Shown in pieces: positions 18,322 to 28,480 of a stretch of 64,000 bases of DNA. The DNA is taken from contig JAJCYY010000110.1 in the NCBI GenBank assembly GCA_029262735.1, positions 62,001-126,000 of the forward strand, written 5' to 3'. The notes under the pieces were generated by a model. That model had not been told where the DNA came from. It worked only from the letters and a program-made list of their open reading frames with translations, and made no database searches. The stretch's first letter is position 1; each line of letters opens with the position of its first letter. The position numbers and the translations under genes are program-made. This stretch comes from Chloroflexota bacterium. Its GTDB lineage: Bacteria > Chloroflexota > Dehalococcoidia > Lucifugimonadales > Lucifugimonadaceae.

Positions 18322-19983
18322 GTGGACTCTCGTCTCCGGAACAATCAGAGCAAAGAGGCACCCGAAATTCTGTTTAAATTCATTCACCGCCAGTCACGTG
18401 AACCATATGGTGAAGGGTTTTGGGGAGATCGGTTCCGTTTTCTCGACTACACAGGCTCCAGGTTCATCGCCGTCCAGGAAAGTCACCTCCGTGACCAACT
18501 TCAGGATCTTGGTTCGGTTCCACTTGCAGGCTCCTTAATGAACGGAGCCGCTCCGAAATCTGCTGCAGAGTTCATGCGTCGCGTCCCTCTGACATCTATC
18601 GAAGATTACGCTTCGGAATTGAGTGCTCTCCGCATCTCATCCCATAGCCGGTCCTACACATGGGCCTACACACAGTACGGCGCAGGTCGCGCAAAATGGA
18701 TTCCGTACACGATGCGTGGGCTCAAGGTTTTCACAGATAATGTTGTGGGCGCACTCGGAATGGCGTCTACAACAATTCCCGCAGATCGAGTGGATATCCG
18801 GCCGGGCGCACGGGTCGTCTACAACGTTCCGCCGCGTCCATACCTCGCCGGGATCGCAGCAGTCGAACTCTCACGACGATTTGGGCTCAAGGGCGTTATC
18901 GACCCGATCGTGGCAGAAGAGATGGAGTTCGAGGAGCGGACACGCGCAGAACTGAAAGCTGCCCTGGCGACCGGAGTCGATCTCATGATCTCGATGACCA
19001 GCGTGCTGAGGCGGATCAGCGAACGATTTGACGAAGGCTTGTCATCTGGCAGCGCTTCATCATCAGGTCCGCTGGGTATGCGTGCCACCGTTCGCTACCT
19101 GACCGCAAGAGGCAAGGCGAAGTTGTCGCGTCGCGACATGCGACCGTATGACCTCTGGAAGCCGAAGGCGGTCCTGGGTTGGGGCCTGGACACGCGGTAC
19201 TTCAGCGATCAGCTCGCACAGGACTGGGGACGGCACCCTTTTGAGATGTACGCCTCAACCGAGACCGGCAGTATGGGGCTCCAGTACCGTTTTGACCGCG
19301 GAATAGCGCTGAATCCAGAGGTCTGCTTCTTCGAGTTCCTACCAGAGTCTGAGTTGGAATCAATGCGCAACGACCCCGGGTACACACCGAAGACTGCCCT
19401 CCTGCCTGAAGTGACCACTGAAGGTCGGTATGAGGTCATCACTACCAGCTTCTACGGAATGCCGTTTGTTCGATACAGGACCGGCCACATGGTGCGGTTC
19501 TCAGCGGGCCAGTTGGGGTATGGAGCCGACCTTGAGTATGTTGGCAGAGCTGATGACAGGCTGGACATCGGCGGCTTCACACGCATTGACGAAGCAACTA
19601 TATGGAAGGCCGTTTCCAGCTCAGGCCTGGGCGTGAGTGACTGGATAGCCCGCCGGGAGACAGGCGAAGGCAGGCCGGTGCTCAGTTTGTACGCAGAACT
19701 GAACCGTCCGGCTCCGGCTAATAAAGAAGGCCTGGCAGAAGAGCTCGATGCAGCGCTCGTAAAAAGCGATCCGCTCTACGCGGAACTCGAATCTATGCTC
19801 GGGTGGAAACCGCTGCGTGTAACTCTGTTGGGCACAGGCACATTCAAGCTGTTCTACGACGAGATGCGGAAGGCCGGTGAAGATCTGATGGCCCGCCGAC
19901 CGCAGCGCATCAATGCACCGGACGCGATCGTCGACAGGCTACTTGCTCTGAGCCGGGATATCGGCGAACGGCGCGCCGCCTGA
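18322..19983 (+). CDS. GH3-like acyl-adenylating protein (ANL-type)
   Basis: 553 residues from GTG 18322; an ATG at 18538 would remove the first 72 residues, but those look coding (FRFLDYTGSRFIAVQES). FMRRVPLTSIEDYASEL matches the 'F...VP...Y.DY' opening of GH3-like enzymes, FEMYASTETGSMGLQ resembles the adenylate-binding YxxTE block, and PFVRYRTGHMVRF with LEYVGRADDRLDIGGF matches the RYRxGD...GRxDD region. The family joins carboxylic acids to amino acids or CoA through an acyl-AMP. Ten bases separate it from the sensor kinase gene downstream, so they may be cotranscribed. The acid substrate is unknown. Confidence 0.55.
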   Translation: MDSRLRNNQSKEAPEILFKFIHRQSREPYGEGFWGDRFRFLDYTGSRFIAVQESHLRDQLQDLGSVPLAGSLMNGAAPKSAAEFMRRVPLTSIEDYASELSALRISSHSRSYTWAYTQYGAGRAKWIPYTMRGLKVFTDNVVGALGMASTTIPADRVDIRPGARVVYNVPPRPYLAGIAAVELSRRFGLKGVIDPIVAEEMEFEERTRAELKAALATGVDLMISMTSVLRRISERFDEGLSSGSASSSGPLGMRATVRYLTARGKAKLSRRDMRPYDLWKPKAVLGWGLDTRYFSDQLAQDWGRHPFEMYASTETGSMGLQYRFDRGIALNPEVCFFEFLPESELESMRNDPGYTPKTALLPEVTTEGRYEVITTSFYGMPFVRYRTGHMVRFSAGQLGYGADLEYVGRADDRLDIGGFTRIDEATIWKAVSSSGLGVSDWIARRETGEGRPVLSLYAELNRPAPANKEGLAEELDAALVKSDPLYAELESMLGWKPLRVTLLGTGTFKLFYDEMRKAGEDLMARRPQRINAPDAIVDRLLALSRDIGERRAA

Positions 19984-19993
19984 CAGGACAGGT

Positions 19994-22708
19994 ATGAACG
20001 CAGTTTACATAGCACTCCCATTCGTGCAGTTTGCGCTCAGTCTCTTCCTGGCCAACATCGTTGTTGCAAGCGATCCATCGAACAGGGTCAACCGCCTTTT
20101 CACTCTGTTCCTAATGGCAATGGCCGGCTGGGGAGTTGCCATATTCGGTATGCGCGACGCCTTTCCAGACGAGGCGCTTGCGTTCACGCGAGAGAAGATC
20201 GCGCTAACGATGATCCCGCTGTCCAGCGTGCTGTTCTATCACTTCACCCTTCGCTATACGGGCGGTGCAACCAGGACCCGCACTCTGCTCCTGTTTTACG
20301 GCCTGGTAGTAGTCTCGCTCGCGCTGACGTTGACCAACCATGTGGCGACCGGAATGACGGTCAAGTTCTACGGCTTTGCACCGGAACTCGGCTGGGCTTT
20401 TGGGATTCTCCTGCTTGCCTCTTACCCTCCAATCATCGCTTCGTACGCCCGTCTCACATCGGTGAAACGGACCGAAGAAGACATTCGGGTTCGTCGGCAG
20501 TTAAATCTACTCAGGCTGGGCATAGTCGCCCTAGTTCTCGGGGGCACCAGCGACTTCATCCCTTCGCTCGGCATCAACATCTACCCGATGGGCATCGTAG
20601 GGAACCTGTTCTTCGTTGGCCTCGCCACATGGGGAGTCACGCGATACCGACTGATGGAACTGCGGCTCGTGCTACGCCGCGGAATCGCATACTCGGCAAT
20701 CAGCTCAACACTCTTCGCCGTCTATGGAGCCACTTTTAGCGCCGTATTTCTGCTCGCCGACAGCCTCAGCACACCGGCGCTGATCATGACCACAATTGGC
20801 GCCATCATCCTGGTCGGTGTGATCTTCCAGCCGATTATGGCCAGGTTGCAGGCGGCGATAGACAGGATGTTCTTCCGAGAGCGCGGCGATCGCCTTGCAG
20901 GTCTCGCACGGTTGAACGAGCTGACGAAGGACATCACTGACTTCTCGGCGGTTGCCGAAGGAATTACGGAAACGGTGCGAGGCATGGTCCAGGCAGACTG
21001 GGCTGTGATTGCGTTGCCAGAGGACAGGCGCGGCGGATACGTTCCTGTCACAAATGCAAAGTCGCTCGCAACACCGCTCAACCTGCCCCGCCGCGGAGGC
21101 GTCATCTCTTATCTGCGCCGAACCCGGTCAATCGCCGTTGTCTCGGACCTGGCGAGCGGGGAATCTCCACGATTTGAGGAGTCCGCCGAAGGCGATGACG
21201 GTGCGGATCTGAAAGCCCTGCGCGACGCTGGCGCCCGCCTGCTGGTTCCAATGGACGTCGGTGGCAAGCTGACAGGCGTCATGATCCTCGGAGATCGCCT
21301 CGTAGGCAAAGACTATGACTCCGAGGACCGAGATCTACTCGTTGCGGCTGCAGATCAGGCTTCGATAGCGGTTGAGAACGCAAGGCTATATGCGAACACC
21401 CGTCGCGAAGCTGACGAACGGGCTGCGGTAGCTGAGCTGGCCCGGGTCGTAAGCTCAACGCTTGAGATAGACGACGTCATGGCTCGATGTGCATTCCAGG
21501 TGCTGGCGGTGCTCAACGCAGACCGGGTAGAGATCACCCGGGTCCACGATGATGAGCGCATCTTCAGCATCGCTCACGTTGAGGGTCTGGAGATCCCTGG
21601 TTGGGAGCAGGGAACCGAGGCCAGCACTGAGGAGGCCCACTTCCAGGCTGCGCTTGACTATCGCCGCGGCGAACTGGTAGATCTGGCGTCAGCAGACTCT
21701 TCTCATTCTCCCGCCGCGAATTCGGCCGTCTCCGCCGGTCTCAGGTCGATGATCTCGATCCCACTCATCAGTAAAGAGAAGATCATCGGCACACTGAACG
21801 TGATATCTCGGGAGCCTGACGCATATGCACCAGACGACCTTGAGCTTGCCGAGCGCGTCGGCGCACAGGTCACCAATGCCATCGCGAACTCCCTCCTCTA
21901 CGAGCAGGCGCTGCAGCTTGCTGAGGAGCGAGAGGCAAGGGCGACGCTCGACGCGGAAAACCGTGAACTACAACGTATCAACGAAGTGAAGATCCAGTTC
22001 CTGTCAATGGTCTCTCACGAGCTTCGCACGCCACTCACCAGCATGATGGCGTTTGCTGACATCATGCGCACCAACAAGCAGGGAAACCTGGTCGAAAAAG
22101 ATGTCTCTCGGCTTGATGTGATCCGAAGGAACGGCCGCCGGCTTTCCCTGCTCATCGGCGACCTGCTTGATGTGTCGCGCATCGAATCCGGGGCATTGAA
22201 GCTGGAAATCGCGGAGTTCGAGATGAACCAGATGGTCGAAGAGCTTCACGAGAGTTTCGACCCGCTGGTAGAGGTTAAGAGCCAGAGGCTCTCGATGGAC
22301 CTGCCGTCAGAGATAGTGACATGCTTCGCTGACAGGGACAGGATGGCGCAGGTCGTCTCAAACCTGATGAGCAACGCCTCCAAGTACTCACCGGAGTCGA
22401 GCGAGATCCTGGTGACCATGAGCGCCGACAAAGACACGATCTACATGTCTGTGAAGGACGCTGGCATAGGCATTTCGGAGCAGGATCAGAAACAGCTCTT
22501 CACATCGTTCTTCCGCGCTGACAACGAAGCGACGCGAGCCGCACCCGGCACCGGTCTCGGTCTGGTTATCGTCAAGGGCATTGTCGAAATGCACCGCGGG
22601 AGGATCTGGATCGAGAGCGAGTACGGTAAAGGAACTACGGTCAACATACAGTTCTCGCGGCGCTGCGATCTTCCTGAGAGCCAGAACGGATCGGACGAGG
22701 CTGCCTGA
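19994..22708 (+). CDS. Membrane sensor histidine kinase with two GAF domains
   Basis: 904 residues. The first ~270 form seven or so membrane helices (histidine-kinase 7TM type), followed by a GAF domain (about 305-460), a second GAF domain (about 475-640), a coiled linker, HisKA with QFLSMVSHELRTPLTSMM (His675) and HATPase_c with N box (LMSNASKYS), G1 (VKDAGIGI) and G2 (PGTGLGLVIVKGIVEMH). No receiver domain is attached and no response regulator is adjacent, so it is an orphan kinase. Likely senses a membrane or small-molecule signal and phosphorylates a regulator elsewhere. Follows the GH3-like gene by 10 bases. Domain calls are by motif; GAF ligands are unknown. Confidence 0.9.
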   Translation: MNAVYIALPFVQFALSLFLANIVVASDPSNRVNRLFTLFLMAMAGWGVAIFGMRDAFPDEALAFTREKIALTMIPLSSVLFYHFTLRYTGGATRTRTLLLFYGLVVVSLALTLTNHVATGMTVKFYGFAPELGWAFGILLLASYPPIIASYARLTSVKRTEEDIRVRRQLNLLRLGIVALVLGGTSDFIPSLGINIYPMGIVGNLFFVGLATWGVTRYRLMELRLVLRRGIAYSAISSTLFAVYGATFSAVFLLADSLSTPALIMTTIGAIILVGVIFQPIMARLQAAIDRMFFRERGDRLAGLARLNELTKDITDFSAVAEGITETVRGMVQADWAVIALPEDRRGGYVPVTNAKSLATPLNLPRRGGVISYLRRTRSIAVVSDLASGESPRFEESAEGDDGADLKALRDAGARLLVPMDVGGKLTGVMILGDRLVGKDYDSEDRDLLVAAADQASIAVENARLYANTRREADERAAVAELARVVSSTLEIDDVMARCAFQVLAVLNADRVEITRVHDDERIFSIAHVEGLEIPGWEQGTEASTEEAHFQAALDYRRGELVDLASADSSHSPAANSAVSAGLRSMISIPLISKEKIIGTLNVISREPDAYAPDDLELAERVGAQVTNAIANSLLYEQALQLAEEREARATLDAENRELQRINEVKIQFLSMVSHELRTPLTSMMAFADIMRTNKQGNLVEKDVSRLDVIRRNGRRLSLLIGDLLDVSRIESGALKLEIAEFEMNQMVEELHESFDPLVEVKSQRLSMDLPSEIVTCFADRDRMAQVVSNLMSNASKYSPESSEILVTMSADKDTIYMSVKDAGIGISEQDQKQLFTSFFRADNEATRAAPGTGLGLVIVKGIVEMHRGRIWIESEYGKGTTVNIQFSRRCDLPESQNGSDEAA

Positions 22709-23358
22709 GGCGGGACTTGCCGGACAACCCTTCAAAAAGTGAGAAGGGAGCCGTGCCTGAGTAGAAGAACACCAGGAGCGGGGCGGCTCCCGGATCAAGT
22801 GTGCGCAGGGGGACTGGGCACGACTCCCTCGCTAAGTGGTACGCATCGCAGATTCCGCTGGATGCGGTTTCGGGGCGATTGCGCTAACGAGCCACCGTCC
22901 GAAAACATCCTGTCCCACACTCATTTCCAGAACAAACTGGCTCCTCTTGAACTTCGCATTCATGATCGGCTCGTCTCGGTAAAAGCGGCGCTTGAAGGCC
23001 GAAACAGTCGTGCTGCTCCTACCTCTAGATGATGACTTCCGTAGCGAGCAGAGTCATACTATAGATCGCCTGACCGAAGTATCATTCGGTCTGTTCGACA
23101 TGAGTCTGACAAGCCTTGCGAGGCGAGTCAGTCTTCCATGCCTGCAACAAGCTTGTTGCTATGGTCGAAAATGAAGCCGGACTAAAAATCGCCAACCACG
23201 GGCGACGCCACAAACAGAACGCGCTTGTAATTTGCGCGTAACGGTGCGGCAGCAACTATTGCTTTGCCAGCCGGGAATGGAGCACACTCGTGGTTGGCGC
23301 GCACGATAAATGTGGCGCTGTGGCAAGATATCCCCAGCCGGATAACGACGGCGAGAAT
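22709..23358. other. Long intergenic region with a 16-base palindrome
   Basis: About 650 bases with no convincing gene before the sugar transferase. It contains a perfect palindrome GCAACAAGCTTGTTGC at 23144-23159 and a weaker GACCGAA/TTCGGTC hairpin at 23072-23091; either could be an operator or a weak terminator for the kinase gene. Confidence 0.4.
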
Positions 23359-24039
23359 ATGGCACTCAACCGATCTGAACAGAACTTGAATCTGACAGTT
23401 CCGCATCTTCGTATTCTGGAATCTGCACAACCTGTCCCTGCCTCGATTGTTTACCTGACATCACGACGTAAGCGCGCGCTGGATCTATTTATCGGTTCAA
23501 TCGGCGTCGCCATACTGGCCGTGATGTTCCTGCCTGTTGCGCTCGTGATAAAGCTCACGTCGCCGGGACCCGTTTTCTACCGGCAGCGTCGAATGGGCCT
23601 GAACGGCACCGAGTTCATGGTGGTCAAGTTCCGCACCATGATGCAGGACGCCGAGGCGGAACACGGTGCAGTCTGGGCAAAAAGAAATGACCCGCGCAAG
23701 ACTTCAGTTGGTCGCATCCTTCGAAGGCTCTATATCGATGAGTTCCCGCAGTGGTGGAATGTGGTCAAAGGCGACATGAGCGTCGTGGGTCCAAGGCCGG
23801 AGAGGCCGGAGCTTGCGATCCAGATTCTCGACTTCGTCCCCAACTTCAACGACAGATTGAAGGCGAAGCCCGGCATAACCGGCGTTGCGCAGATCAACTA
23901 CCGGTACACGAACACTATGCTTGAGGCGCGCAATAAGCTTCGACATGACATCGTTTACATTAAGGCCGCGTCATTCATCGTTGATATTCGGTTAATTCTG
24001 CGCACATTCCGTCGCGTATGGACGTTCAAAGGCACCTAG
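23359..24039 (+). CDS. Polyprenyl-phosphate sugar-1-phosphate transferase (WbaP/EpsL family)
   Basis: About 226 residues from ATG 23359 (GTG at 23290 is an upstream alternative). RRKRALDLFIGSIGVAIL is the membrane hairpin opening of this family, followed by SPGPVFYRQRRMGLNGTEF, KFRTMMQDAE, RRLYIDEFPQWWNVVKGDMS, VVGPRPERPE and KPGITGVAQINYRY, all diagnostic. The enzyme moves a sugar-1-phosphate from a UDP-sugar to undecaprenyl phosphate, the first step of exopolysaccharide or O-antigen synthesis, at the inner face of the membrane. The 3' end overlaps the lipoprotein gene by 22 bases. A nucleotide-sugar epimerase gene nearby fits a polysaccharide role. Confidence 0.9.
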   Translation: MALNRSEQNLNLTVPHLRILESAQPVPASIVYLTSRRKRALDLFIGSIGVAILAVMFLPVALVIKLTSPGPVFYRQRRMGLNGTEFMVVKFRTMMQDAEAEHGAVWAKRNDPRKTSVGRILRRLYIDEFPQWWNVVKGDMSVVGPRPERPELAIQILDFVPNFNDRLKAKPGITGVAQINYRYTNTMLEARNKLRHDIVYIKAASFIVDIRLILRTFRRVWTFKGT

Positions 24040-25235
24040 CCGCCATTTCGAGTTTTTGCTCGCCGATAGACGTTCGTCGCGGCTCAATCGCGGTTGCCGT
24101 ATCTCTCGCTGTGCTGTTGTTCGCCGCATGTAGTTCTGGCACGACGGACTCGACACCGGTGCCTGTGACGGCGAACCCTCAGCCAACTGCGACTGCAACG
24201 ACGGCGATTGCACCAGAACCCTCACCAACCACACCGGTTGCAACATTCACCGTTGCAGACGTGTCGTATCCGTCTTGCGACACCGGCAGCAGGCACACAT
24301 CTGGCTCGCTCGGCACCGCCCCCGGCCCTACTCCAACACCGGTCCCGGATATCGGCTCAAGGGATGCCGAGTTGGTCAGCAGCGAATTATCCGAATACTT
24401 CAGCGAAGCTATTCCGGTCGTAAACCATGTGGTCGACTGGAACGATGCGTTCAACTCAGAGTGGTCAGCATCTCTGAAACCGAGTGAACAGGCCGAGGTG
24501 TTGCAGGTGCTCGGAAGCCGGGCTTCGCTTGCCTGTGACGCAGTAGCCAGGATCGCGAATGTGCCGATAGAGGCAGCCGGTTTCGATGCTCTATTGCGAG
24601 AAGCGATAAGAGTCCGTCATGCGTGGGCCGGATCCGCCATTGAGCAACTTGTATGCTGCGGCAATGGAGTCTCGACAGAGACCGATATCGGCAACTCTGA
24701 CACCTTAAAAGTAGTTGCCCAGCTGCCCGTCGAATCGGCAGCTCTCATTCAACAATACGACGCGTCAACAAGGGAATCGCTGATGCTGTCTGACTCCGCG
24801 ATAGGAATAGAGGTTGCTGTCGAAGTTGGCTGGCTGATATCTGCCGACGGTCTTAGCCCACTCTTACTGGCGCCGTTCGAACTGAACCGGCCGGACCGCA
24901 GCGGTCTCGGACCCGAGAGGTGGCAAATCGGCTCCGCAGTCAGAATCAGACGTCTGCGTAATCCGGAGCCAATCACGGCCCTGCAGGCCAGCAGCCGGTT
25001 CACAGCACTCGTCACCCAGCAGGGCAGCGTCGCAATGACGGAGGAGACATCGGTCGGCGGAGTGGCCGCCCTTCGCCACATCTTGAGCCCGGAGCATCAA
25101 CTATGGAGCAGCGCCGTTACCGTGCTCGTTGCCGGGGACTTCACATACTTCGTTGAAACCGGCTGCCCGTCAGACGTCACCGGAGCATGCGACGCCGTCG
25201 ATGCGGTAGCAACCTCACTTAAGCCCCTGCCCTGA
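24018..25235 (+). CDS. Lipoprotein with Thr/Pro-rich stalk, unknown function
   Basis: 405 residues. Signal peptide with lipobox LLFAAC then SSG (lipid on the Cys near residue 35), followed by a Thr/Pro/Ala-rich linker (TPVPVTANPQPTATAT) and a globular domain of about 300 residues containing several Cys and a conserved-looking WNDAFNSEW. No family recognised. It overlaps the sugar transferase by 22 bases, so translation is probably coupled, suggesting an envelope or polysaccharide-linked role. Convergent with the epimerase gene, with 2 bases between stop codons. Confidence 0.65.
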   Translation: MDVQRHLAAISSFCSPIDVRRGSIAVAVSLAVLLFAACSSGTTDSTPVPVTANPQPTATATTAIAPEPSPTTPVATFTVADVSYPSCDTGSRHTSGSLGTAPGPTPTPVPDIGSRDAELVSSELSEYFSEAIPVVNHVVDWNDAFNSEWSASLKPSEQAEVLQVLGSRASLACDAVARIANVPIEAAGFDALLREAIRVRHAWAGSAIEQLVCCGNGVSTETDIGNSDTLKVVAQLPVESAALIQQYDASTRESLMLSDSAIGIEVAVEVGWLISADGLSPLLLAPFELNRPDRSGLGPERWQIGSAVRIRRLRNPEPITALQASSRFTALVTQQGSVAMTEETSVGGVAALRHILSPEHQLWSSAVTVLVAGDFTYFVETGCPSDVTGACDAVDAVATSLKPLP

Positions 25236-25237
25236 GC

Positions 25238-26290
25238 CTAAGCCGCCGCCTTGCCTGGTGACTCTGGCCTGATTTGCCGTTGCAGTTTCTTCTGAACACT
25301 TGTCTGCAAGCCAGGGTCAAGCGAATCGACAAGCTCCCGGTTCATTAAGTACCACGCGACCGTCTCCTGAATGCCGCGTTCAAGCGAAACCCTTGGCTCC
25401 CAGTTCAGAACCCTGTGTGCCTTCGATATGTTCGCCCACGTCGACCTCACCTCTGCGCGACTCGGAGGTTGCTGTTCGACGATTGCCTCCCGTCCCACGG
25501 CGGACTCGATTATCGCAATTAGCTCGTTTATCGCCGCCGGACTGTTGGATCCCAGGTTTATCGCCTCGTAACCAACAGGCTTCAAAGCCGTCAATACACC
25601 GCGCGCAACATCGTCCACGTAAGTGAAATCACGCTCCTGCGAGCCGTCTCCATAGACAATTACCGGCTCGCCATGTGCGATCCATCTGATGAACCGCAAC
25701 ACACTCATGTCTGGCCTTCCCGCTGGCCCGTACACCGTAAAGAACCGCAGCATCGAGATGTCGAGACCGTGCAGATGGTGATAGCTGTGCGCCAGCACCT
25801 CGGCGGCCTTCTTCGATGCGGCGTAGGGCGACAGCGGACTGTCTGTCGGATTGTCTTCGCTCACAGGACCGATGCTCGAGTTGCCGTACACGCTTGATGA
25901 GGACGCCGAGACGAACTTCGAAATCCTGAGTTCATGGCAAAGATCCATCATGTTCAGCGTGCCGGTCAGGTTGGTGTCGAGAAACAACTGCGGATCTTTT
26001 ACAGAGGGTTGAACGCCTGCGCGTCCCGCTAGATTCAGCAACGCCGCCGGTCTAATACCGGAATCGCTCACCAATTTGGTCACGCCGGTCACCGTATCGC
26101 GGCTCGTAATATCGGCGGTGAGGATCTTGAAACCGCTGTGAGTGCGCAGAGCCTCCAGTCGCCAGCGCTTCAAGCGCGTGTCCGTCGTGCTGTTGACCTC
26201 GTCGATGCCAAGCACCTCCTCACCGGACTCAAGCAGGCGGCGCGCAACATGAGAGCCGATGAAGCCGGCGCAACCGGTGACGATGTACAT
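25238..26290 (-). CDS. NAD-dependent nucleotide-sugar epimerase/dehydratase
   Basis: About 350 residues from ATG 26290 (TTG 26299 also possible). Extended SDR: TGCAGFIGSHVARRLLESGE, LNLAGRAGVQPSVKDP, SSSSVYG, YAASKKAAEVL (Tyr and Lys of the catalytic triad) and LRFFTVYGPAGRPDM. The pattern is that of UDP-glucuronate 4-epimerase-like proteins, which invert C4 of a nucleotide sugar for capsule or LPS-type glycans. Convergent with the lipoprotein and sugar-transferase genes; divergent from the sulfatase over 177 bases. The exact sugar is not readable. Confidence 0.85.
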   Translation of the reverse strand: MYIVTGCAGFIGSHVARRLLESGEEVLGIDEVNSTTDTRLKRWRLEALRTHSGFKILTADITSRDTVTGVTKLVSDSGIRPAALLNLAGRAGVQPSVKDPQLFLDTNLTGTLNMMDLCHELRISKFVSASSSSVYGNSSIGPVSEDNPTDSPLSPYAASKKAAEVLAHSYHHLHGLDISMLRFFTVYGPAGRPDMSVLRFIRWIAHGEPVIVYGDGSQERDFTYVDDVARGVLTALKPVGYEAINLGSNSPAAINELIAIIESAVGREAIVEQQPPSRAEVRSTWANISKAHRVLNWEPRVSLERGIQETVAWYLMNRELVDSLDPGLQTSVQKKLQRQIRPESPGKAAA

Positions 26291-26476
26291 CTGTGTCAAT
26301 GCAGTGGAACGGAATCTGGCTGAGAGCCGATGACTCGACCTGGTGGCTGTTCTAACTGTTGCCGAGTTTCAGCCAACAGACCTACGCGCGACACTGACCG
26401 TGAACGACACCCCCAATGTGGGTAAACTCCACAATCCGGCGCACAGCAACTCAGCTCCCCACACCCGTAACCGACT

Positions 26477-28144
26477 GTGAACAGAATGCCTCCCAGCAAC
26501 CTTGAGAATCCCGGCCAAACCCGCCCCAACATCGTGCTCATCCTCGTCGACGATATGGGCTTCTCGGACATTGGCTGCTTCGGCTCCGAGATCCGCACGC
26601 CTAACCTCGATCGCCTGGCGGCAACTGGAGCGCGCTTCACCCAGATGTACAACGCCGCCCGCTGCTGCCCGTCCCGAGCATCCCTGCTGACCGGCGTCTA
26701 CCCGCACCAGGCCGGCGTCGGCCACATGGTCGCCGACTACGGCCAGCCCGGATATCGGGGCTTCCTCAGTGAATCGTCTGCGACCATCGCAGAGGTGCTG
26801 GCAGCCGACGGCTACCGCACGCAGATGTCGGGCAAGTGGCATGTCGGCGGCGACTACGACCTGCTCAATCCCGATTCCTGGACTCCCGGCGACGCCACAC
26901 ATCCGCTCCCGACACAGCGAGGATTTCAGCACTTCTTCGGCACGCTCACCGGCGCCGGGACCTTCTACAACCCGCCAACCCTGATGAAGGGCGATTCGTT
27001 CTACACGCCCGAGTCCGAGGAGTTCTACTACACAGACGCCATCGCCGATCATGCAGTCTCGATGATCGACGAAGCGGTCGCTGAAGAAGCACCATTTTTC
27101 CAGTACGTCGCGTTTACTGCTCCGCACTGGCCTCTGCACGCGCCAGAAGAAGACATCGCACGCTACGAAGGCCGCTATCGGAACGGCTGGGACGCCACAC
27201 GCACCGCTCGACACGAAGAGGCGATCGCAAAAGGCGTACTGAGCGACCGCTGGCAGATCACACCTCGTGATGAGGACGCGCCGCCGTGGGAGTCTGTCCA
27301 GCACAAAGACTGGGAAGATTTGCGCATGGCGGTCTACGCAGCGCAGATCGACCGCATGGACCAGGCAATCGGCCGAGTACTTTCGGCGCTGGAAAACGGC
27401 GGCGTTGCAGACAACACGCTCGTCATGTTCCTCTCGGACAACGGCGGCTGCGCGGAGTTCCTTGCCGAAGACTCCGGAACGCCTGACCCGCTCAAGTTCG
27501 ACACTCCCACACTGAACGGTGGTCGAATGCGCATGGGCAACAGTCCCGACATCAGGCCCGGCCCCGCCGACACCTTCATGAGCTACGACCTGCCGTGGTC
27601 AAACGTCTCAAACACGCCGTTCCGTGAGTTCAAGCACTGGGTGCATGAAGGCGGCATCGCAACTCCGCTTATCATCAACTGGCCTGAGAAGATAAAGCAC
27701 GCTGTGACTGTGGACGAACCGGCGCACCTGATCGACCTTGCTGCGACCTGTTTTGCTGCGGCCGGAGTGCGGACGAACGGTGAGGTCGACGGCAGGGCGG
27801 TGCTGCCACCCGAAGGCGAGAGCCTCCTCGAGGCATGCGAACGAGAGGACCACGGGGAATGGTCCAGGGATTTACCGATTCTCTGGGAGCACGAGGGCAA
27901 CCGGGCGGTTCGCATTGGCGAATGGAAGCTGGTGAGCCGCCATCCCGGAGACTGGGAGCTGTACAACATGGCCGAGGATCGCACCGAGCTGAACGACCTG
28001 TCAGAAGGTGAGGCCAAACGGCTGCGAGAGATGACCGGCATCTACGAATCGTGGGCCGAAAGGGTGGGAGTTCTGGCGTGGCCGGTAGTGCCGCAGGTCA
28101 CCGCAGCGGCCTCAAGAGGGAGAAGCATCCATGTGGTGCGGTGA
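26477..28144 (+). CDS. Type I sulfatase (arylsulfatase-like)
   Basis: 555 residues starting at GTG 26477 or ATG 26486. PNIVLILVDDMGFSDIGCFG provides the Ca-binding Asp pair (25-26); ARCCPSRASLLTG holds the Cys-x-Pro-Ser-Arg motif, so Cys63 is the residue converted to formylglycine; SGKWHVGGDYD supplies the Lys/His pair; and MFLSDNGGCAEF the second metal acids. It cleaves sulfate esters from polysaccharides or aromatics. No signal peptide is evident, which is unusual for polysaccharide sulfatases. A formylglycine-generating or anSME partner is not in the window. The gene ends about 200 bases before tRNA-Gly, the left border of the accessory region. Confidence 0.9.
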   Translation: MNRMPPSNLENPGQTRPNIVLILVDDMGFSDIGCFGSEIRTPNLDRLAATGARFTQMYNAARCCPSRASLLTGVYPHQAGVGHMVADYGQPGYRGFLSESSATIAEVLAADGYRTQMSGKWHVGGDYDLLNPDSWTPGDATHPLPTQRGFQHFFGTLTGAGTFYNPPTLMKGDSFYTPESEEFYYTDAIADHAVSMIDEAVAEEAPFFQYVAFTAPHWPLHAPEEDIARYEGRYRNGWDATRTARHEEAIAKGVLSDRWQITPRDEDAPPWESVQHKDWEDLRMAVYAAQIDRMDQAIGRVLSALENGGVADNTLVMFLSDNGGCAEFLAEDSGTPDPLKFDTPTLNGGRMRMGNSPDIRPGPADTFMSYDLPWSNVSNTPFREFKHWVHEGGIATPLIINWPEKIKHAVTVDEPAHLIDLAATCFAAAGVRTNGEVDGRAVLPPEGESLLEACEREDHGEWSRDLPILWEHEGNRAVRIGEWKLVSRHPGDWELYNMAEDRTELNDLSEGEAKRLREMTGIYESWAERVGVLAWPVVPQVTAAASRGRSIHVVR

Positions 28145-28345
28145 GGCAATCTGAACTGTAGAGACGGCCCGAACAACGGCAAAACGGTTGTAACGTTACC
28201 CTGAGACGCCCGAATCCGCGCACCATCAGGCCAGTGACTCCTCGGGAGAGTGTGGCTCTCGGGACCATAAACCACGGAACCGATCGCCCCGGGCAGGATG
28301 CACCACTGCAACATCCCTGAACAACCGCTAAAATCAATAGTCCGA

Positions 28346-28421
28346 GCGGCGGTAGCTCAGCTGGTAGAGCATCTGCCTTCCAAGCAGAATGTCGTGGGTT
28401 CGAATCCCATCCGCCGCTCCA
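28346..28421 (+). tRNA. tRNA-Gly (anticodon TCC), CCA encoded
   Basis: Complete cloverleaf: acceptor GCGGCGG with CCGCCGC, D arm TAGCTCAGCTGGTAGAGC, anticodon stem TCTGC/GCAGA with loop CTTCCAA (anticodon TCC), T arm GTGGG-TTCGAAT-CCCAT-type, discriminator T and CCA. It is the intact copy used as integration site: bases 28371-28421 recur at 33539-33589. Confidence 0.97.
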
Positions 28422-28457
28422 TTTTCCTCTTTGAGACAGCAACCTTGAACTGAAATT

Positions 28458-28480
28458 GCCGCCACACGGGCGGCTTTTTT
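28458..28480 (+). terminator. Rho-independent terminator of tRNA-Gly
   Basis: GCCGCC-ACACG-GGCGGC stem-loop followed immediately by TTTTTT, 37 bases after the tRNA CCA. Confidence 0.85.
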
